From an uncultured Eubacteriales bacterium (GTDB lineage: Bacteria; Bacillota; Clostridia; Oscillospirales; Ruminococcaceae), in the NCBI GenBank assembly GCA_900318545.1, contig ONLC01000143.1, positions 1 to 6,245 of the forward strand: a stretch of 6,245 bases of DNA, read 5' to 3'. The translations under genes were made by a program, and so were the position numbers. The notes under the pieces were generated by a model that saw only the letters and a list, made by a program, of their open reading frames with translations, had not been told where the DNA came from and searched no databases. How positions within the stretch are numbered: position 1 is the stretch's first letter; the number at the start of each line of letters is the position of its first letter. Of this stretch, positions 1 to 5,676 are shown piece by piece.

Positions 1-34
1 CAAAACTGACTCCGCTTGAATTGCGAAGCCAGTT
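1..34 (-). terminator. Possible transcript-end hairpin downstream of the GH42 gene
   Basis: Positions 4-15 and 23-34 form inverted arms around a 7-nt loop (16-22). Read as plus-strand RNA, the stem has two A-C mismatches. Read as minus-strand RNA, both become G-U wobbles, so all 12 pairs form. This favours a functional RNA from the minus strand, which is the direction of the GH42 gene whose stop codon lies about 85 nt upstream. A short U run begins at the end of the 3' arm, but the window ends there, so the full tract cannot be judged. It could instead be part of a neighbouring gene. Confidence 0.4.
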
Positions 35-37
35 CGT

Positions 38-69
38 AGCTTAATTCTATTTGCCATAGGGGCTTTTTT
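38..69 (+). terminator. Weak candidate plus-strand terminator of an upstream gene
   Basis: An interrupted stem can be drawn: CTAT (47-50) pairs with ATAG (56-59), and AGCTT (38-42) pairs with GGGCT (60-64) using G-U wobbles and a 4-nt bulge. A run of T follows at 64-69. The geometry is poor, so this is only a candidate end for a rightward gene that would lie outside the window and converge on the GH42 gene. A second small hairpin, TTGTGC-N5-GCACAA (68-84), follows but has no T tract after it on either strand. Confidence 0.22.
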
Positions 70-116
70 GTGCTGTACGCACAATGTGGGGCGGTTCATG
101 TTCGTCGGGAGTTTTT

Positions 117-2051
117 TTATATGTACTTCATCTCAAACGGCCTCAGGCAGATCTCCTCACCGTTTATATTAAAGCTCTGCTCCTTCTTTGAATTGTTGAA
201 AACAAACCGCACCGAGCCGCCCTCGCTGCTGCGTGTTGTTACCTCGACATTCATGGGCAGGTCGGGGAAGTATTCAATTCCCTGCTCGTCCAGTGCCGAG
301 CGTGCGAGCTTTTCATAAAGCCTTCTCTCGCCAAAGGTGCCAAGGTAGTATACCTCTCCCTTGCCGTATAGGTTGAGCGTTACCGCAGGTGAGCCTGCAT
401 AGAAATCGCTGTCATACTGAGCGAGCACCCTTGCTGTGTCAGTCTCGATTATATCGCACCACTGCTTGCAGGTAAAGCTCTCCCCGTCCGTGAAGAGAAC
501 CTTTCCCGTTCCCCAGCCGATAGGGTCATACTCCGAAACGTGACAGCCTGCAAGCTCTGCATAAACGGTCGGGAGCTGCTGCATTATGCAGTTGTTATGC
601 TCATCCTTAACTCCGCTTCTTGCAGTCAGGATAACGGTGCCGCCGTTTTCAGCGAACTTACAGAGCTTCTTCACTGTATCCTCATGCACCACATACAAAG
701 CAGGCACACATACTATCCTGTACTTCGAGATATCCGCACTCTCACCGATGATGTCCACGTTGACACCGAACCTTGCAAACGCCTGATGCATAAGCTTTAT
801 CTGCTCCATGTAGCTGAAGCCCTCTGTCTGCGGCTGCAGACCCAACGCATATTCGCTCTCAACAGAGTACAGAACTGCGATCTTTGAATCAAGCTCGGTG
901 CCGATGTACTGCGTAAGGTTCTCGGCTTCACGGCAAAGGTCTGCAAACTCCTCAAAGCGTCTGCCGGGAACATTGCTGTGGTCTATAAGGCCGTGCCAGT
1001 GCATTTCTGCACCGATGTTTGCTGTTCTCCAGCGAAAATGCACCACTGTATCAGCTCCGTGTGCAAAGGCCTGCAAAGCATAGCCCTTTATCATGCCCGG
1101 CCGAGGCGTTTTCTGCATGGGCATCCAGCAGCCCATAGCACCGCTCAGCTGCTCCATTATCCAGAAGCTCTGCTGCTTTATCCCCCTCATAAGGTCAAGG
1201 TGTACTGCGTGAGTATATATATCCTCGGGCTCATTCGGAATAATGGTAGTCGGGTAATTATCGTAGGAAACAAAGTCAAGACCCTCAAACAGCTTGTAAA
1301 AGTCGGGCATCTCAGAGCAGAACCATGTGTTCGTGGTTATTTTTGCATCGGGGATAACGCTTCTGATGATATCTGCCTGAAAGGCTGCAAACTCGGTCAC
1401 GTCCTCGGCAGTGCGGCGGCGGTAATCCAGCATATACGCAGGGTTCAGCCACGCCCTGTTGTAGCCGCCGTAGGGCGGGTCGATCTGCTCCCAGGCGGAG
1501 TACTCACCGCTCCAGACAACATTTCCGTAAGCCCTGTTGAGCTCTTCAAGCGTGCCGTATTTTCCTTTCAGCCATTCGATGTGCTTTTTATTGCAGCTCT
1601 CACAATAGCAGATGTTCGCTTCAAGCTCGTTGTCTATCTGCCATGCCGTGACCGTGCTGCTGTCACGGTAGTGCTCAGCCATCTGCCTGACTATACGCTC
1701 TGCGTACCTTCTGAATACAGGTGAATTAAGGCAGCGGTGACCCCTTATGCCTATAGGGTTTATCTCTGCGTTATCTCCTGCAGGAAGTATCTCGGGGTGA
1801 GCTTCACACAACCACCTCGGAGGGCAGTTCGTGGGTGTGCCGAGAACTACCTCTATCCCCTTTTCGGAAAAGATATCTATCGCCTTGTCAAGCCACGAAA
1901 AGTCAAAGTCCCCGTCCGAGGGTTCAAGCCTGCACCATGCAAACTCCGCAAGTCGGACAAGCCTCACTCCTGTTTTTTTCATAAGCTCTGCATCCTGCTC
2001 CCACAGGCTCTCGTCCCAGTGCTCGGGATAGTAGTCAACACCTATTCGCAT
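117..2051 (-). CDS. GH42 beta-galactosidase-like glycoside hydrolase
   Basis: This gene encodes a 644-residue family 42 retaining glycosidase, expected to release terminal beta-D-galactose from oligosaccharides; some family members prefer alpha-L-arabinopyranosides. The (beta/alpha)8 barrel spans about residues 1-375 and opens with GVDYYPEHW. The acid/base is Glu142 in the IDNELE motif and the nucleophile is Glu300 in WIMEQ. Cys107, Cys148, Cys150 and Cys153 match the four-cysteine zinc site of the Thermus A4 enzyme. A glutamine-amidotransferase-like trimerisation domain (about 385-590) and a small C-terminal beta domain follow. The length is close to the family norm. No signal peptide or membrane segment is seen, so the enzyme is probably cytoplasmic. 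The ATG at 2051 is supported by GGAGG six bases upstream. The gene is divergent from the GH127 gene and shares its control region. The family is certain; the substrate is inferred. Confidence 0.95.
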   Translation of the reverse strand: MRIGVDYYPEHWDESLWEQDAELMKKTGVRLVRLAEFAWCRLEPSDGDFDFSWLDKAIDIFSEKGIEVVLGTPTNCPPRWLCEAHPEILPAGDNAEINPIGIRGHRCLNSPVFRRYAERIVRQMAEHYRDSSTVTAWQIDNELEANICYCESCNKKHIEWLKGKYGTLEELNRAYGNVVWSGEYSAWEQIDPPYGGYNRAWLNPAYMLDYRRRTAEDVTEFAAFQADIIRSVIPDAKITTNTWFCSEMPDFYKLFEGLDFVSYDNYPTTIIPNEPEDIYTHAVHLDLMRGIKQQSFWIMEQLSGAMGCWMPMQKTPRPGMIKGYALQAFAHGADTVVHFRWRTANIGAEMHWHGLIDHSNVPGRRFEEFADLCREAENLTQYIGTELDSKIAVLYSVESEYALGLQPQTEGFSYMEQIKLMHQAFARFGVNVDIIGESADISKYRIVCVPALYVVHEDTVKKLCKFAENGGTVILTARSGVKDEHNNCIMQQLPTVYAELAGCHVSEYDPIGWGTGKVLFTDGESFTCKQWCDIIETDTARVLAQYDSDFYAGSPAVTLNLYGKGEVYYLGTFGERRLYEKLARSALDEQGIEYFPDLPMNVEVTTRSSEGGSVRFVFNNSKKEQSFNINGEEICLRPFEMKYI

Positions 2052-2055
2052 AATG

Positions 2056-2064
2056 CCCCTCCTT
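2056..2064 (-). promoter_or_regulatory. Ribosome binding site of the GH42 gene
   Basis: The minus strand reads AAGGAGGGG here, with a 6-nt gap between the GGAGG core and the ATG. This fixes the start at 2051. Confidence 0.85.
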
Positions 2065-2082
2065 GATTTGCTTTATTCTGAT

Positions 2083-2111
2083 ATTATAGCAATATTATAA
2101 CATCGAGTCAA
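2083..2111 (-). promoter_or_regulatory. Promoter of the GH42 gene
   Basis: On the minus strand, TTGACT (2111-2106) is followed by a 17-bp spacer and a perfect TATAAT (2088-2083). Transcription should start near 2076, giving a leader of about 25 nt. The -10 box lies in an 11-bp tandem repeat (2081-2091 and 2092-2102, 10 of 11 identical), so a second TATAAT-like hexamer sits one helical turn upstream. Confidence 0.75.
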
Positions 2112-2168
2112 CCGCTTTTTCTCTTTTGCGAAACTTTTAGCACTTTGCACTATCCGACACAGCAAAAC

Positions 2169-2185
2169 TTGTGGTATTCTCACAA
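2169..2185. promoter_or_regulatory. Candidate operator between the divergent glycosidase genes
   Basis: TTGTG-N7-CACAA is an inverted repeat centred near 2177. It is about 55 bp upstream of the predicted GH127 start point and upstream of that gene's -35 box, a typical place for an activator. It resembles a CRP-type site but is one base short in the spacer, so no regulator family is assigned. The arms are only 5 bp and could be chance. Confidence 0.3.
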
Positions 2186-2196
2186 CCAAAAGCGTA

Positions 2197-2225
2197 TTGA
2201 TTTTTCCTCACCGATAGTTTATAAT
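2197..2225 (+). promoter_or_regulatory. Promoter of the GH127 gene
   Basis: TTGATT (2197-2202), a 17-bp spacer and TATAAT (2220-2225) form a good sigma-A-type promoter. The predicted start near 2232 leaves a leader of about 23 nt. Confidence 0.7.
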
Positions 2226-2242
2226 GTAGAAAATGACTCCAT

Positions 2243-2248
2243 GGAGGT
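2243..2248 (+). promoter_or_regulatory. Ribosome binding site of the GH127 gene
   Basis: GGAGGT lies 7 nt (counted from GGAGG) before the ATG at 2255. The site overlaps a perfect 10-bp palindrome, CTCCATGGAG (2237-2246), which is too short for a stable hairpin but could pair between two DNA or RNA copies. Confidence 0.85.
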
Positions 2249-2254
2249 AATACT

Positions 2255-4153
2255 ATGAAAACCCAAAAGCAGATAAATATAAGGGCATATAAGGCTGAGG
2301 GCTTTGCAGGCAGATATCAGGAGCTTGTAAGAAGCACAGTTATTCCCTACCAGTATGAGATACTCAACGACCGTGCAGGCACCGAGAAAAGCCACGTAGT
2401 AAAAAACTTCGAGAATGCCGCCAAGGCACTTAACGGTGATGATATCGGTGACGGATTTTACGGAATGGTCTTTCAGGATTCTGATGCGGCTAAATGGCTC
2501 GAGGCGGTCGCTTTCTCGCTGTCAGACTATCCTGACAAGGAGCTCGAAGAAAGAGCAGATGAGCTTATTTCAAAGATCAGAGCCGCTCAGGACAAGGACG
2601 GCTACATAAACACCTACTACACTATAAAGGATCGTGACAAACGCTGGACGAACCTTCTTGAAGGCCATGAGATGTACTGCTCAGGGCATCTGTTTGAGGC
2701 AGGTGCGGCATACTATGAGGCAACAGGTAAGAGGGAGCTTCTTGATGTGTGCCTGAAAAATGCAGAGCACATCTACAACAGATTTGTCCGTGACGGAAAG
2801 GAAGGCTACCCGGGACACCCCGAGATAGAGCTCGCTCTTATGAAGCTTTACCGTGTGAGCGGTGATGAGCACTGTCTGGAGCTTGCAAAGCACTTTGTAG
2901 ATGTAAGGGGCGTTGACACCGAGTTCTACAAAAAGGAGAAGGCTCTGCGTGACTGGACTGTCTGGGGCAACAATGCCGAGGACAATGCCTATCAGCAGAG
3001 TGCAGCTCCCGTCCGCAGGCAGAGAGAGGCCACAGGCCATGCTGTAAGAGCGGTGTACCTTTACACTGCTATGGCTGACCTTGCCGCCGAAACCGATGAC
3101 AAGGAGCTTCTTGATGCCTGTGACCGCCTTTGGGATAATATCACTCAGAAGAAGATGTATGTTACAGGAGGCATAGGTGCAACAGTTCACGGAGAGGCCT
3201 TCTCAGTTGAGAACGATCTCCCCTCAGATACAGCTTACTCAGAGACCTGTGCCGCTATAGGGCTGATGTTTTTTGCCTCCCGTATGCTTGAAGCAAAGCC
3301 CGATGCCCGCTACGCTGATGTAATGGAGCAGGCCTTTTACAACACTGTTCTTGCAGGAATGGCGCTTGACGGAAAGAGCTTTTTCTATGTAAATCCGCTG
3401 GAGTGTGTACCAGGGATTTCAGGCAAAGCTCCCACCCACAGGCACGACCTTACTCAGAGACCCGGCTGGTACGCCTGCGCCTGCTGCCCACCAAATGCTG
3501 CAAGAACTATAATGTCGCTCGGCAAATATGCCTACGGCGAGAGCAGCGATACCGCCTTCTGTCACCTGTATGCGGCAGGAGAGGTAAGCTTTGAAAACGG
3601 AGTTAAGCTCCGCTGCCAAACTGAATACCCCTTTGATATGAAGGTCAGATACACCGTGTTAAGCGGAGGAAGGCTCGCCCTCAGGCTGCCCTCATGGAGC
3701 AGGGCCACAAGGCTTTCTAAAAACGGCTCCGATGCAGAGTATGAAGAGAAAAACGGCTACGCTTACATGAGCGTTTACGAGGGTGATGTGATAGAGCTCA
3801 GCCTTGATGAGCAGGCAAGGCTCGTATATGCAGCCGAGCGTATCCCCGAGCTCAGCGGTAAGGCCTGCGTGTGCAGAGGACCGCTCGTATACTGCTTTGA
3901 GGGCGTTGACAACGGCGGCGATGTGCTGTCTCTGCGGCTGAAAAGAGATCTCACTGCAAAGCCCTGTGAAGCCGAGGGTCTGAACGGAATAACGGCTCTC
4001 TCAGTAAATGCTTTGAGGGCAAAGAGCAGAAATGACCTGTACTCGTTCGTAGCTCCCGAGCTTTCAAAAACTGATGCCAAAGCAATACCTTACTTCTGCT
4101 GGGCAAACAGGGGCGAAACGCAAATGCGTATATGGGTGCCTGCCGTGCTTTGA
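2255..4153 (+). CDS. GH127 beta-L-arabinofuranosidase-like enzyme
   Basis: This gene encodes a 632-residue protein of the HypBA1 family (formerly DUF1680), which removes terminal beta-L-arabinofuranose, for example from beta-1,2-linked arabinobiose on hydroxyproline-rich plant glycoproteins. The catalytic alpha/alpha barrel covers about residues 15-430 and is followed by beta-sandwich domains. Key residues are present and spaced as in Bifidobacterium HypBA1: Glu314 in HGEAF (acid/base), Glu330 and Cys332 in SETC, and Cys410-Cys411 in ACCPPN. Together these give the zinc-thiolate site, with Cys410 as the expected nucleophile. No signal peptide is seen, so a cytoplasmic role on imported oligosaccharides is likely. 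The divergent GH42 gene suggests joint use on arabinose- and galactose-bearing glycans. Some GH127 enzymes act on other sugars (for example in rhamnogalacturonan II), so the substrate is inferred. No intrinsic terminator is visible after the stop. Confidence 0.94.
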   Translation: MKTQKQINIRAYKAEGFAGRYQELVRSTVIPYQYEILNDRAGTEKSHVVKNFENAAKALNGDDIGDGFYGMVFQDSDAAKWLEAVAFSLSDYPDKELEERADELISKIRAAQDKDGYINTYYTIKDRDKRWTNLLEGHEMYCSGHLFEAGAAYYEATGKRELLDVCLKNAEHIYNRFVRDGKEGYPGHPEIELALMKLYRVSGDEHCLELAKHFVDVRGVDTEFYKKEKALRDWTVWGNNAEDNAYQQSAAPVRRQREATGHAVRAVYLYTAMADLAAETDDKELLDACDRLWDNITQKKMYVTGGIGATVHGEAFSVENDLPSDTAYSETCAAIGLMFFASRMLEAKPDARYADVMEQAFYNTVLAGMALDGKSFFYVNPLECVPGISGKAPTHRHDLTQRPGWYACACCPPNAARTIMSLGKYAYGESSDTAFCHLYAAGEVSFENGVKLRCQTEYPFDMKVRYTVLSGGRLALRLPSWSRATRLSKNGSDAEYEEKNGYAYMSVYEGDVIELSLDEQARLVYAAERIPELSGKACVCRGPLVYCFEGVDNGGDVLSLRLKRDLTAKPCEAEGLNGITALSVNALRAKSRNDLYSFVAPELSKTDAKAIPYFCWANRGETQMRIWVPAVL

Positions 4154-4228
4154 ATTTGAACAATGTCACAATTGCGGCAGCTGAGATTAGTGCAACCTGC
4201 CAAAAATATGCAAATGCTCCGAAAGGTG

Positions 4229-4257
4229 TTGACATCGTGTCAGAATAATGCTATAAT
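4229..4257 (+). promoter_or_regulatory. Consensus promoter of the CMD-cupin gene
   Basis: A perfect TTGACA (4229-4234), a 17-bp spacer and a perfect TATAAT (4252-4257) match the housekeeping sigma consensus exactly. The predicted start is near 4264, giving a leader of about 39 nt. So strong a promoter implies that control is by repression, in keeping with the two palindromes on it. Confidence 0.85.
4230..4242. promoter_or_regulatory. Operator copy 1 (TGACA-N3-TGTCA)
   Basis: TGACA TCG TGTCA is a perfect inverted repeat with 5-bp arms, lying over the -35 box of the CMD-cupin promoter. It belongs to an 18-bp direct repeat (4230-4247) that recurs at 4266-4283 with one difference. A dimeric repressor bound here would block RNA polymerase. 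No regulator gene is in the window. Confidence 0.7.
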
Positions 4258-4265
4258 ACCTATAG

Positions 4266-4278
4266 TGACATTGTGTCA
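4266..4278. promoter_or_regulatory. Operator copy 2 (TGACA-N3-TGTCA)
   Basis: TGACA TTG TGTCA repeats copy 1 exactly in both arms, with its centre 36 bp further on, just past the predicted transcription start. The two copies therefore bracket the -10 box. An in-frame GTG at 4273 falls inside this site but has no ribosome binding site, so it is not taken as the gene start. Confidence 0.7.
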
Positions 4279-4290
4279 GAATACAATAAC

Positions 4291-4296
4291 GGAGGT
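4291..4296 (+). promoter_or_regulatory. Ribosome binding site of the CMD-cupin gene
   Basis: GGAGGT lies 7 nt (counted from GGAGG) before the ATG at 4303 and decides the start over the upstream in-frame GTG at 4273. Confidence 0.88.
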
Positions 4297-4302
4297 AATA
4301 TT

Positions 4303-5058
4303 ATGAGTGAGAAAATAGTTCAGACAGCAGGCAGAGATCAGCTCGGGGACTTTGCTCCGATGTTTGCACATCTGAATGATGATGTGCTCTTCGGTGAGGT
4401 CTGGAACGGGCAGTCAATAGATGTAAAAACAAAGTGCATTATAACGGTGGTGTCGCTGATGGCATCGGGCATAACCGACAGCTCACTCAGCTATCATTTG
4501 CAGAATGCAAAGGCTCACGGAGTTACCAAAGAGGAGATAGCAGCTATAATAACTCATGCGACTATGTATGTCGGCTGGCCAAAGGGCTGGGCTGTGTTCA
4601 GGCTGGCCAAGGAGGTCTGGAACGAAGCCGCTCCCGAGCAGACCGACAAGGACAGGTATCAGAACACTATCTTCTTCCCTGTCGGAGAGCCGAACCCCTA
4701 CGGCAAGTTCTTTGTAGGTCAGAGCTATCTTGCGCCTGTGTCAACCGAGCAGGTATCTGTTTTCAATGTTACCTTTGAGCCTGCCTGCCGCAACAACTGG
4801 CATATCCACCACGCTAAAAGCGGCGGCGGTCAGATGCTTATCTGCGTTGGCGGAAGAGGCTACTATCAGGAGTGGGGCAAGGAAGCCGTTGAGATGACTC
4901 CGGGAAAGGTTATCAATATACCTGCCGAGGTAAAGCACTGGCACGGGGCAGCTCCCGACAGCTGGTTCTCTCACCTTGCGCTGGAGATCGCAGGAGAGGA
5001 TACAAGCACTGAATGGTGCGAGCCTGTCTCCGACGAGGATTACGGTAAGCTTAAATGA
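4303..5058 (+). CDS. Carboxymuconolactone decarboxylase-like and cupin fusion protein
   Basis: This gene encodes a 251-residue two-domain protein. Residues 1-106 form a CMD/AhpD-like alpha-helical domain (core IITVVSLMASGITDSS followed by YHLQNAKAHGVTKEEI). It lacks the CxxC redox pair of true AhpD, so peroxidase-partner activity is unlikely. Residues about 125-230 form a cupin barrel with probable metal ligands His167 and His169 in WHIHH, Gln177 in GGGQ where many cupins have Glu, and His212 or His214 in KHWHG. Fusions of this kind are common in anaerobic gut bacteria; the reaction is not known to me, and gamma-carboxymuconolactone decarboxylation should not be assumed. The ATG at 4303 follows GGAGG (4291-4295) by 7 nt and is preferred to the GTG at 4273. 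The gene is a single-gene unit with its own promoter and terminator, probably repressor-controlled. Confidence 0.9.
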   Translation: MSEKIVQTAGRDQLGDFAPMFAHLNDDVLFGEVWNGQSIDVKTKCIITVVSLMASGITDSSLSYHLQNAKAHGVTKEEIAAIITHATMYVGWPKGWAVFRLAKEVWNEAAPEQTDKDRYQNTIFFPVGEPNPYGKFFVGQSYLAPVSTEQVSVFNVTFEPACRNNWHIHHAKSGGGQMLICVGGRGYYQEWGKEAVEMTPGKVINIPAEVKHWHGAAPDSWFSHLALEIAGEDTSTEWCEPVSDEDYGKLK

Positions 5059-5072
5059 ACACTTTGAAACTG

Positions 5073-5103
5073 ACCTCTGCCGCATATCGGCAGAGGTGTT
5101 TTT
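5073..5103 (+). terminator. Rho-independent terminator of the CMD-cupin gene
   Basis: A perfect 10-bp stem, ACCTCTGCCG (5073-5082) with CGGCAGAGGT (5088-5097), encloses a 5-nt loop and is followed by G and five T residues. It begins 15 nt after the stop codon and isolates this gene from the next. Confidence 0.93.
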
Positions 5104-5134
5104 CGTTCAATGCAGGCACAGGCTTATCTTTTTC

Positions 5135-5163
5135 TTGACAGCGCCCGATCAGTATGTTAAAAT
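5135..5163 (+). promoter_or_regulatory. Promoter of the YolD-like gene
   Basis: A perfect TTGACA (5135-5140), a 17-bp spacer and TAAAAT (5158-5163) give a start near 5170 and a leader of about 25 nt. The 11-bp string TTTCTTGACAG that holds the -35 box (5131-5141) recurs at 5173-5183, just before the ribosome binding site. Confidence 0.72.
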
Positions 5164-5194
5164 AAGTGTATCTTTCTTGACAGAGGTGTGCGGT

Positions 5195-5620
5195 ATGAAC
5201 GGCAAATACGATGATATAAAGCACCTTACCCGCCCTGAATATAAGGAGTTCCCACCAATGCCGATAAAGGACAGAGCCGCACAGTTCAGCCCGTTTGAGG
5301 CTCTTGTCGGCTACACAGATGCAGTTACCGAGACCGCCCGTCTGACGGAGAGCAAAGCAGAGCTTTCCGAGGATCAGGCAAATGAGCTCAATGCGGCATT
5401 GAATCTGCTCCTTGACAGACTCATTGAACGCCCCGAGATAAGGCTTACTTATTTTATCTCCGACAAGAAAAAAGCAGGCGGAAAATACGTTGACAAAACA
5501 GGTACTGTACGCATTTTTGACAGCTACTCAAAGGAGCTCGTTTTTACTGACGGTGAGCGTGTAGCTGTAGATAATATGTTCAGACTGGAATTCACCAGAG
5601 ATCACTCCCCGACAGAATGA
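5195..5620 (+). CDS. YolD-like family protein
   Basis: This gene encodes a 141-residue soluble protein. The family signature is visible at residues 24-50: IKDRAAQFSPF, then ALVGY and an ETARLT helix. A helix at about 58-78 and a beta-rich C-terminal half follow (RLTYFISDKKKAGGKYV, then a segment ending in VAVDNMFRLE). YolD-like proteins often sit next to Y-family (UmuC/ImuB-like) DNA polymerases and have been linked to the SOS response; the biochemical role is not settled. Here no polymerase gene is adjacent, and the gene is bounded by its own promoter and terminators, so it is a stand-alone copy. The ATG at 5195 is preceded by AGAGGTG (5182-5188). A longer open frame upstream runs through the previous terminator and promoter and is not used. 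No lexA box was recognised. Confidence 0.82.
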   Translation: MNGKYDDIKHLTRPEYKEFPPMPIKDRAAQFSPFEALVGYTDAVTETARLTESKAELSEDQANELNAALNLLLDRLIERPEIRLTYFISDKKKAGGKYVDKTGTVRIFDSYSKELVFTDGERVAVDNMFRLEFTRDHSPTE

Positions 5621-5636
5621 ACTGTCGGGTTTTTTT
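5608..5636 (+). terminator. Terminator overlapping the end of the YolD-like gene
   Basis: CCCGACAG (5608-5615) pairs with CTGTCGGG (5622-5629) around a 6-nt loop, followed by seven T residues (5630-5636). The stop codon TGA (5618-5620) lies in the loop, so the 5' arm encodes the last residues of the protein. Confidence 0.93.
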
Positions 5637-5647
5637 GAGTTTTCCGC

Positions 5648-5676
5648 TTTACATTTTCTTAAAATCATGTTATAAT
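5648..5676 (+). promoter_or_regulatory. Promoter of the TldD/PmbA-like gene
   Basis: TTTACA (5648-5653), a 17-bp spacer and TATAAT (5671-5676) give a predicted start near 5683 and a leader of about 28 nt. Confidence 0.7.

Noticed and set aside
68..84. TTGTGC-N5-GCACAA hairpin as a terminator
   Set aside because: The T run lies before the stem on the plus strand, and after it on the minus strand come A residues, so neither direction gives a U tract after the hairpin.
978..1724. Long plus-strand open frame opposite the GH42 gene
   Set aside because: It lies wholly inside a well-supported GH42 gene, has no family-like motifs, and shows no ribosome binding site. It is a codon-usage shadow.
2170..2184. 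CRP-type site between the glycosidase genes
   Set aside because: TGTGG-N5-TCACA has a short spacer and an arm mismatch compared with TGTGA-N6-TCACA. It is kept only as a generic inverted repeat.
2681..3190. Minus-strand open frame opposite the GH127 gene
   Set aside because: The GH127 frame here carries conserved sequence; the antisense translation has no recognisable domain.
4140..4180. Hairpin at the end of the GH127 gene as a terminator
   Set aside because: CTGCCG and CGGCAG can pair, with a small inner CAAT/ATTG stem, but the fold needs a large bulge and no T tract follows.
4273..4302. GTG start giving a longer CMD-cupin protein
   Set aside because: The GTG lies in operator copy 2, near the predicted transcription start, with no ribosome binding site. 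The ATG at 4303 has a perfect one.
4976..5194. N-terminal extension of the YolD-like frame
   Set aside because: It would overlap the CMD-cupin gene and run through a strong terminator and a promoter. The family match begins after the ATG at 5195.
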